NCBI GenBank assembly: GCA_902806595.1
Contig: CADCXC010000047.1
Coordinates: forward strand, 124,001-188,000
Reading direction: 5' to 3'
Length of the DNA: 64,000 nucleotides
DNA from: Pyrenopolyporus hunteri
Taxonomy: Eukaryota; Ascomycota; Sordariomycetes; Xylariales; Hypoxylaceae
The notes below the pieces were generated by a model. The model was not told the origin of the DNA, ran no database searches, and worked only from the letters and a program-made list of their open reading frames with translations. A program made the translations under genes and the position numbers. Positions 55,910-64,000 of the stretch are shown in pieces; the first letter of the stretch is position 1, and the number at the start of each line of letters is the position of its first letter.

Positions 55910-57905
55910 CTTTACAAAATATACGGCCTACCGCTATTCTGTTGGACCTGGTGGTTGGCGCAGACAAACGACTTGCAAAGGCACCCACGGAAGAAGGTGT
56001 TGCGGTTCGGTGGAGTTCAGTGGTTCGACGGTCAATGACGAAAGTTGATAGCTACATGAACATGTATATACGTCAGGGTTCTTGGAGGTGTTTGGAGGTA
56101 GATACCTCGGAAGCTACAAAATTTAATGTGGCTGATCTAATCGGATGTGGCTAGTCTGGAATACTATCGCAAATTCTCTTTACCCAGTGTCCTATTGGCT
56201 GAAAGCTGTACGGTGCATTTGTACCAACCTACGCTGCCTACATACCTCTAGGTAGGTACCTTACATGTAGGAGGTACCGGCGCCTACCTTAACTTGGTCT
56301 AAGAGATATTGATACGAGCCCCTGGACTTCTCTTCCGTGGTATCGGTCTACGTACCGGTATCTAGACGTCTTATTCCCTTGACCTAGGTAATTCGTTCAT
56401 ATTTGAATACGGACGAAGATATTGCCTAATGGAAAACAGAGTTGGGCTTGTGCTACTGACCTATAGTATGCTATTTGGTACCTATATGTAGTAGTCTAAA
56501 GATAAATGAAACCAAGGGTGGAATGGCATCGGCTGAATACTACAGTACAATACATCGATGTATGATTGATGTTCTACGAAAACGTGCGTCTAGTAATTAG
56601 ATGGTAAACCACAGACACATCTGTAAGGTAGGTAGGTACACATAGATAGGTACTTATATAAATAGCTACATACTTCCATTCTCCCTTGCGGCTTTTCGTG
56701 TCTCTAAAACTACCACCCACCGGCGGCTAACGCATGTTGCCAGTCTATTCCGTCCTCTTTACCGGGTCGGACCCTCCCGCCGCCCCGGTAGGGTTAGGTA
56801 TTTCTTTTGTTTTTCTCAATCTGATGCCCATGGGGAAGAAAGAAAGAGCAAGCACGGAACAGATAATCGTTACTATTACCTATCTGTTACTAGGTAGGTA
56901 GAAGCAGGCCCGTTCCCGAGGAGCTTGGCGGACGAAACCTAACATATCTGCCTACCTATCTTATGTATTAATTGTCCTAGTCTAAGAGGGGAGTTAATAA
57001 AAATGTCAGAGGATATCTATAAAATATTTCTAAATGCTGCGTCGCCGTTCTTGCATTTCATAATCTGATGTATTGTATGTACCTTCGGAATATGAGACTT
57101 GGATATCAAGGGCAGCCCGGCAGCCGGCATTTTAATGGGCGTGTGGGCTCATGCTAACAGGGGCCGGATGAGGCTGGCTTCATTTCTGCGAGGTACCCGA
57201 TGTTAGCACACCAATCAGTTGCCGGGACCGCCTCGGCCCTGGCTGTTTTTGATACCACAACTCTGCTCCGCTATGACGAGGGTAGTGTACGCTACTGTAA
57301 TTTATATGCAATATGTGGCCGGTGTTACAATGACACGGGTTCATTTCCATTCGGACAACTCTCTGCGACTCTATACAATCTTCGTACAGGAATCACAGAG
57401 GTTGCCGAGCATCTCTCTAACATACCTATAAGGGTTCGAATTAATCTTACCTTTATGTTACAGACACGAGAGTTTGTTACAGATGCAAAGCGCCGGATGC
57501 TGCTGTGTAATCCATGCCTGTTTTATCTTTGGGCAAACTACGAGGGAGAAGACGGCGAGAGGTAATAACAGTGAGATGGCTGACATTACCATCACTAGAG
57601 CCAGTCGGAGCTAAGACATGGCTTGTCGTTTAGGGGAATTACACCCATAAATAGGTAGGTACCTATCTTTTATCAGAGGATTGTGTAAATGAATCACTGG
57701 GGGAGAAAAAGAAGAGAGGGAAGGAGAAAAACATGCAACTTGCAGGCCTCCAAAGAAACCCCTTGCCAGTGGAAAGAGAGTGGTATAGCAAGGTACCTGA
57801 CTGTGATAATCCTTGCCCGTTGCAATAGACAGCAAGTCGGTACCTAAATAGTAGCGATTTCACTCAACTAAAATCACACTGTTACCCCGAACGATGCCTC
57901 CTAAA

Positions 57906-57948
57906 TCACATACCTGTAGATAGGTACCTACATAGGTAGGTACATACC
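57906..57948. repeat. GGTACC/GGTA tract
   Basis: TACCTGTAGATAGGTACCTACATAGG-type sequence made of tetranucleotide units in both orientations. Confidence 0.75.
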
Positions 57949-58463
57949 TTCTGGAGAGACGTCGCCTTTTTAGCGCTTAGATTTTCCACCCGCCCAAATA
58001 TTTGGTGAGGAGGGGCAGCAGGTACGGCGTAAGTCATTGCCCAATTTTATTAGGATCCTCGAGGTCTAGCTGATGTAACCGAATGCGATGTACCCCCGAC
58101 TTGCCGACTCCCGCATCTCGACTTCGCCTTTTCTCGGGGCGCCATTCCTAAAAGCTCGTCCTCGCATATCCAAATCTACCCTACCTACCTTACATATTCT
58201 TCTTTCCCCTTTCTGCAGAGCAGAAAATAATAATACCTGAGGACTGGGCTGGCCTTCTGATACCGCCGAGAGTGAGAAAGAAGGGTAGTTGCTTGCAGTT
58301 CAGCGATTTACTCACCGACCTTAGTGCGTTCCTTTCACTACCACCTACATACCTCAGGTATTCATTATTCGCATCATTGTCAGGTCAACGCCGAAGCCTC
58401 GTTATTGTCTTCTCTTCCCCCCCAACCCTCTCGACAATCACTGCCCAGCCTGAAGCCACCTCA

Positions 58464-58494
58464 CTACCTACCTACGTACATACCTACCTAGGTA
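58464..58494. repeat. TACC/GGTA palindromic microsatellite
   Basis: CCTACCTACC..TACCTACCTAGGTAAC, again ending on a CCTAGG centre. Confidence 0.8.
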
Positions 58495-58606
58495 ACCCCA
58501 CGAGTCTGTCGCGCTCCAATTTAATCATTTCTACCGTTTTGCAGTGGCATTGGGCTCACTCATCCATGCGATGCTATAGCATCGCATTCCTTTGAGCTAT
58601 ACCCAA

Positions 58607-58638
58607 CACCAGCGCACCAGCACACCAGCACACCAGCA
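58607..58638. repeat. Tandem repeat of an 8-bp unit
   Basis: Four direct copies of CACCAGCA (the first with G at the last position), about 0.5 kb upstream of the SKT5 start. Confidence 0.85.
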
Positions 58639-59144
58639 CTCTTTCCTAAGAAGGCTCCTTTATCCATTGGCGAGCAGTGCCTTGGTATTTTAGCTTTGGA
58701 GTGATTTCTCCATTCTGCGCTGTCCGGACTGTGCTGTATCGTTAAGATTCGAACCCGCAGCGCGTCTCGGATACGGCCCGCCAACCAATCGCGACTCTCG
58801 ACTCTCAGCGTTTCTGCATCCTTTGGCCTGCCGAAACCGACGATCATTACTGAGCCGAAACATTCAGGTACCAACCAGATCCACGACTCGACAATCCTTG
58901 CGAGTGCGACAGCTTCTAGCCCTGACTTACACTCGGTTTCTTTATTGCCGAATATAATTTTGCGATTCGCCAGAATTTGTGCTTGGCGCACTCGAGTTTT
59001 CGCTATTATTAGAGGCAAGAATAAGGCTGTGTGCTGAGGGGTCGACCTGGTAGGACTTCGAGTAATAGGCAGTTTCTAAGGAACCTCGACGGACGGCATT
59101 CCTAGTTAGCAAGTGTGAGATCGTCTGGCCCTGGATTTGCGACA

Positions 59145-62118
59145 ATGGCATACAACGGGGGATATCAAGATCAGCAGCGTCCTTACGCAGGACCAGCAGC
59201 ACGAGTGCCTCGAGGACCCCCCAGAGATGCTTACCCCCCACAGCCGCAACAACAGCAACAGTACAACCAATATCAAGATAATTACGATTACGGATATGAC
59301 GGCTACGATGATGGCTACCAACAGGATTATGGTCCGCCACCGCAAGATATGAATTACGGTAGACAACCACCACCTAATCAGGGTTATCCGCCACAAGATA
59401 TGTATGGTCCTCCGGGAGGTCCTGGTAGAGGGGGTCGCCCCCCTCCGCCGGGTGCTGGAGGGAGAGGCGGCCCAATGCGCGGGCCGCCTTTCCCGCGTGG
59501 TGGCGGCCCTCCTCCGGGACCGGGTGGAAGAGGTTACCCACCTCCTGGTCGAGGTGGCCGCCCCGGTCCTCCAGACCGGTCCGGCCCCCCAGATCCAAAC
59601 GGTAAGCGGGCAACTGGTCTCATGTCGAAAGGGTATAGCTAATTGTTATAGCTGATCGTTTCGCCCCTAACTTTGCAGGTCCAAACGAACAGGATTTTGG
59701 CAGTCCGTTCCCTGTATTCCCGGGGCATACCAGGCGAACGGACCTGGACGAAGAGAATGACGTCCTGAACCGAATGGGCGGGATGGACCTAAACGGAGGC
59801 AGACCGGGCATGCCCCCTAAGAGCAATTCGGGACCGGCCAGAGGGCCTGGACCCGGACCCGGACCCGGACCCGGGCAGGGACCCAGGCGAGCACCGACGA
59901 TGGACGAATATGGACACCCACCGATGGACGGTCAAAGAGGTGGAAGAGGACCCCCTCCGCAGGGATATCCGGATCCAAGACGGGGCCCGCCAGGTGAGCA
60001 AGGTTATGGCTATCAAGATAACGGGTATGGTCCTCCAATGTCGCCTGCGAGAGATGGGTATGGCCCTCCCGGAAGGAGTATGACGATGCCTGCAAATAAC
60101 GACTATATGAGAAACGCTATGCCGCCACCGCCACAACGTATGGACAGCGGCCCTTATAATGGTGCCCCCGGACGCAATTTCCCCCCTCCCCGACCATCGA
60201 CCGCCTCAGGAAACCGACCACCTCCGCAGAGGACGTATCCAGACCAAGGTCCCCCAGGGTCTTACGAGAATGGCTCGCTACAACCGCCAGGATGGAATGA
60301 CCCGCCAGATCGGGCTTCTTTCGGCGAGTTCTACGATTCGTACTATGACCAGAGGGCGAGTGGTGAACAATATCCTCACGGGAACCAATTCCGCGAGGAA
60401 ATCCCGGATTTCGACGCAGTTCCGTCCCATGGTCCGCGAGAATCGTTTGACCAGCACATGCGGCCCAGTCAACCGGCCCAACCCGGCCAACCGGCCCAAC
60501 CGGCCCAACCGGGTCAAATGCATCAACCTGGTCCCGCGCGTCAGCCCGAGATGTCGAGGGCTAAATCGCAACCGAATTTGCGTGAGCCGCAAGCAGCTGT
60601 TTTTGAGATGGCTAGTGAGATGCCGCCAGTACCTCCAGGCGGATTTCAAGCCTACAAACCGCCAGGCGCCGGGCCAGGCCTCCCTAGCACCCCCAACGCC
60701 CCAAGACGTAGTTCTCAAGGAACCCCCCAGAGCGGGCCAGGCTCCGGGCATCCAGCACCTATCAGGCCTGGGTTGATGCCGAATTCTATGGTGAATCTAA
60801 ACGAGAAGCCCACCCCGGTTCGTAACTACAATACCAACACGCCGCCTGCCGCCGCCGGAGCGCAGGGGCGGCCTCCTCCCCCTCCTCAGAATGTGAGGCC
60901 GGCTTCTGTTGCCGAAAAGGTCCCCGTCACTCCCGACGAGCTAGAACGTCTACGGACTATGGTCAAGAGTGATCCGAACGACCAGCAGTCCGCTCTCACT
61001 TTGGCAAAGAAGCTCATCGAAGCAGCCGATGTTCTTGTTCCCAAACTACCCGATCCTAAATCAAGGGCTAGGTCGCGCGAAAGATACGTGATGGACGCGC
61101 ATAAAATCCTGAAGAAGCTCGCGAGCGCCCAAAATCCCGATGCAATGTTCTTTTTCGCCGACTGCATCGGCCGTGGCATTTTCGGCGACTCGGACAACAA
61201 GGAAGCCTTCACACTTTATCAATCCGCCGCGAAAATGGGACACGCCGCGGCAGCGTACCGAACGGCCGTCTGCTGCGAGCTCGGCAACGACGAAGGAGGT
61301 GGCACGCGTAAGGACCCGCTGAAAGCGATTCAATGGTATAAGCGCGCTGCGACGCTTGGCGATACTCCCGCGATGTACAAGGTTGGAATGATCATGCTGA
61401 AGGGACTGCTTGGTCAGCCTAAGAACCCGCGGGAGGCCGTTGGATGGCTGAAGCGGGCAGCAGAGCGTGCGGATGCGGAGAACCCCCACGCGCTACACGA
61501 ATTGGGATTGTTGTACGAGTCGGCGCAGCCGAATGACGCGATCGTGCGCGACGAGGCATACGCTTTACAGCTTTTCGAACAGGCGGCCCAGCTTGGATAC
61601 AAGTTTAGCCAGTTCAGAATGGGGTGCGCATACGAGTACGGCCTTATGGGATGTCCCATTGATCCGCGATTGTCTATCATGTGGTATAGTCGAGCTGCCA
61701 CACAAGAGGAACATCAATCCGAGCTAGCCCTCAGCGGATGGTACCTTACTGGGAGTGACGGCGTTTTGCAACAGAGCGACACCGAGGCGTATCTGTGGGC
61801 TAGGAAAGCAGCTCAGGCTGGTTTAGCAAAGGCGGAGTATGCTATGGGATATTTCACCGAGGTCGGCATCGGCGTACCCGCGAATCTCGAGGATGCGAAG
61901 CGCTGGTACTGGAGAGCAGCAAGTGAGTTCCTCTCAGGTCTAGGCTTAGGTTCGCACTATCTAGAGAAACTAACAATAATATAGGTCAGGATTTCCCCAA
62001 GGCCCGTGAGCGACTAGAGGATTTGAAACGGTCTGGTAGAAATGGGCCTCGTCAACGTGAGCGCATCTCTCGAAGCAAGATCGGCAAACAACAAGAGGGC
62101 GAGTGCTCCGTGATGTAG
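59145..62118 (+). CDS. skt5: Chitin synthase activator SKT5/Chs4 (Sel1-repeat, CaaX)
   Basis: Adapter that targets and activates class IV chitin synthase at the cell cortex. Exons 59145-59601, 59679-61922 and 61985-62118 give 944 aa. Residues 1-565 are disordered, rich in Pro, Gly and Gln, with (GP)n and PAQPGQ repeats. VTPDELERLRTMVKSDPNDQ starts the folded part (about 570). Sel1-like repeats cover about 640-900: AMFFFADCIGRGIFG, AAYRTAVCCELG, AIQWYKRAATLGD, AVGWLKRAAERAD, ALHELGLLYES, FRMGCAYEYG and AYLWARKAAQAG, then AMGYFTEVGIG and AKRWYWRAAS. Intron 2 splits the Ser codon before QDFPKARERLEDLK. The C-terminus is ECSVM, a CaaX prenylation box, as in yeast Skt5. Introns are 77 and 62 nt. 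Confidence 0.94.
59849..59872 (+). repeat. (GGACCC)4 coding repeat
   Basis: Four perfect GGACCC units encode alternating Gly-Pro in the disordered N-terminal region of SKT5; likely length-variable between strains. Confidence 0.9.
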
Positions 62119-64000
62119 AATGCTCGGGCCACGACTGAACCACCTGTAATCGATCGACGCGGCAACGCGCAATGGATTCCGTTTAGAAATCCTCTTCGAC
62201 GCTCAAGACGAACCAAGCCAGACTCGAACGCGGTGACCGAATCACAACTAGAAGACCCATTTGTCGATTGATCGGATGGGCTTTCTAGGGACTAATAAAA
62301 GCCAGCGATATACTAAGGGATACACTGGATTCCATCCCCCCAGAGTTTGCGTATTCAGCGACTACTGCAGGCTGGCGTTCCGAAATCGAGTCTCTTCAGT
62401 GCCCTGGGTTATGATGCCGGGTCAGATAGAGATACATAGGTCTTTCTGATCAAAGGTTTACGAAGGAATGATCTCAGGCTCAGCATGACCTTATTTGCAT
62501 TGAACTATACTGCTGATGCATGTATTTTTATAGCCCCTAATAGCGTCATTACCGACTAGATAGAGGGAAGGATTATCAAACTTGCTATTTCAAGATACCT
62601 AGTTCTATGCAATAGATAGAACATATTACTCCCAAGTGAGGCAATAAACTGTTTGCAATGGTTATAAGCTTGTGAAGTAATCTTCCAACGGGAGATGATA
62701 GGCTCGGAATATACAATTGCAGCTCTAAAGCACGCCGTCTCGGGTTACTTCCAAACACACGCTGTTGTGTATAATACGGATAGGTCCTGGCGCCAACATG
62801 GAGGCTGACTCACTTTTTTGATACTCACCTTGTCCTTGCCTCCGTACCTGTTGGGCCAGCCTCCATTTCTGTTACATAGCCTATACCCAACCCTTACATA
62901 TACCCTCTTATCAGCTTAGGCGAACTACGTATCGCAATCTCTGCTGTTGGTGAACCATTCCAATCTCAAGACTCGACATATTAGTATATCGAATTCTCCA
63001 TACTGCACCATAGCGGGCTGAAAGATATACCTCTGTTATGGTCTCCCATCCCTATCACACCTTCAGAGTACTATCCCTTGGATTCCGCTGAAGCCTTGGG
63101 TCGACATTAAATGGCGGGGGGTTGTTATTTTGGTAGTGTCTTCGAGGCTCTCGACGAAGTCTGAGAGTTGAATGATTCACTAAGACCTGGACGGGGTTGT
63201 GAAGCAGGGTCAGCATGATACTGATATACAGATCGGGATTAACGAGATCTATCTCAGTTCGGTCAATACTTAACCTAGCCGCGTTCTCCGCGGGTAGACT
63301 CTGCCCTCAAGTACATTTCTTCTCAAGGAGTAGTATGGATTCTAGTTTATATCGCCATGAGACGGGGACAGGCTTGATTGGCAGCAAGTACCTCGATTTG
63401 TCATCCTCGACACCAGGTTGTATCAGACGCCGAGAAGCACCAGTCTAGCGTCATTTCAGGTTACATATTTACGTCGGTCCGGTTATCTCTATGGAAGCCG
63501 GGTTATAATCGCGACCTAAAAACGGCCCAAGTACGTAAAGTTATTACGTTAGGAAAGAACCGACGAAGTAAAAGCGGATACGCGTGTAATTCTTGAACTA
63601 TCCGGCCTCTTCTAGCCTGGCCTAATATTTAGGGGAAACTTACGCTGTTTAATACTGCGAACAGACGCTCATAGTGGTCTTGGACATATCATGAACGCAG
63701 AAAATTGCCATTTGAACTCTTATAATGCACCAGACGGTAAAATAGTGGTACAAGCAAGCTCCCCTTTTTTTCACATGCACCAATCCGGGAGAATCAGTGA
63801 GAATCCTCCTTGCGAATCCACCGTCTATACTCCTCTCTTTATGAGGCGAGACAACCTATAAAGTTTTGATAGTCCCTCGTCTATACTTTGCGAAATACTG
63901 CAGTCCGGACTCCGTTTCGAGTCCGCTGACTAGCTTTTCGGCACCTGACCATGCGATCCTCCCTACCTCCCGCTATCCAATGAAGAGGTACCCTCTTGCT
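62119..64000. other. Terminal spacer
   Basis: SKT5 3' flank and 1.9 kb without a recognisable gene, RNA or strong repeat. Open frames are short and unconvincing. Confidence 0.55.

Larger units (their letters stand above)
55910..59144. other. 3.2-kb divergent spacer
   Basis: The largest gene-free stretch. TACC/GGTA tracts lie at 56231-56275, 56623-56652, 57906-57948 and 58464-58494, and four copies of an 8-bp unit CACCAGCA/G at 58607-58638. An open plus frame at 57200-57565 has no family resemblance and is not called. Confidence 0.55.

Noticed and set aside
57200..57565. 121-codon open plus-strand frame
   Set aside because: No family resemblance; lies in a repeat-bearing spacer and has no supporting splice structure.
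58700..58800. tRNA-like B box (GGTTCGAATC on the minus strand)
   Set aside because: The bases flanking the loop do not pair as a T stem and no anticodon arm can be drawn.

Overview
The window reads as nuclear DNA of a filamentous ascomycete, most likely a Sordariomycete and possibly Xylariales (the order is an inference from overall style, not tested). The evidence is: protein genes broken by short GT..AG introns, usually 50-230 nt, often with CTRAC/CTAAT-like branch points; fungal-only families (AIM11, CBP4, SKT5/Chs4, RgsD-type RGS, SAD-1/Rdp1-type RdRP); a transposon remnant with an extreme RIP-like composition; and (TACC)n/(GGTA)n microsatellites scattered through the spacers.

Layout. 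1.8-3.9 kb: mitochondrial D-lactate dehydrogenase. 6.7-11.0 kb: single-exon RNA-dependent RNA polymerase. 11.9-12.7 kb: NAC beta. 13.3-15.0 kb: tRNA adenosine deaminase Tad1 (minus), divergent from ribosomal protein eL24 (15.6-16.4 kb). 17.6-18.4 kb: AHP1-type peroxiredoxin (minus). 20.8-21.5 kb: DUF1348 SnoaL/NTF2-like protein behind a clear TATA box. 23.0-24.2 kb: a decayed RGS-domain membrane protein gene. 25.2-26.8 kb: pantothenate kinase. 27.5 kb: tRNA-Val(AAC). 28.3-29.8 kb: an unrecognised two-exon gene with a Cys/His-rich segment. 30.6-31.2 kb: AIM11. 31.8-32.5 kb: an orphan ORF. 33.3-34.9 kb: a TA-flanked DNA transposon with about 112-bp inverted repeats, its interior reduced to A/T plus CpG. 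35.2-36.4 kb: 2OG-Fe(II) oxygenase. 39.3-40.4 kb: ribosomal protein eS4. 41.5-43.1 kb: double telobox-Myb protein. 45.0-45.9 kb: DUF7704-like four-TM protein. 46.2-47.4 kb: CFIm68-like RRM protein. 49.2-49.6 kb: Sec61 gamma. 50.2-52.4 kb: DCAF11-like WD40 protein. 53.7-55.0 kb: SET-domain methyltransferase. 55.3-55.9 kb: CBP4. 59.1-62.1 kb: SKT5/Chs4 with a CaaX end.

There is no operon or biosynthetic cluster. Most genes are housekeeping (translation, protein targeting, mitochondria, cell wall, CoA) and are separated by 0.5-3.2 kb spacers with little but (TACC)n repeats. The points most worth a second look are: (1) the 1.57-kb transposon relic, where nearly every surviving C or G in the interior sits in a CpG, in the same window as an intact silencing-type RdRP; (2) the unrecognised gene at 28.3-29.8 kb; (3) the RGS pseudogene, which keeps one intact intron among several disabling lesions; (4) TTAGGC/CCCTAA telomere-like motifs upstream of eL24 in a window that also encodes a telobox-Myb factor; and (5) a 195-nt, stop-free, 3n intron in the DUF7704 gene.

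All gene models were spliced by eye. Exon joins were chosen where both the splice consensus and the remembered family sequence agreed. No search was run.
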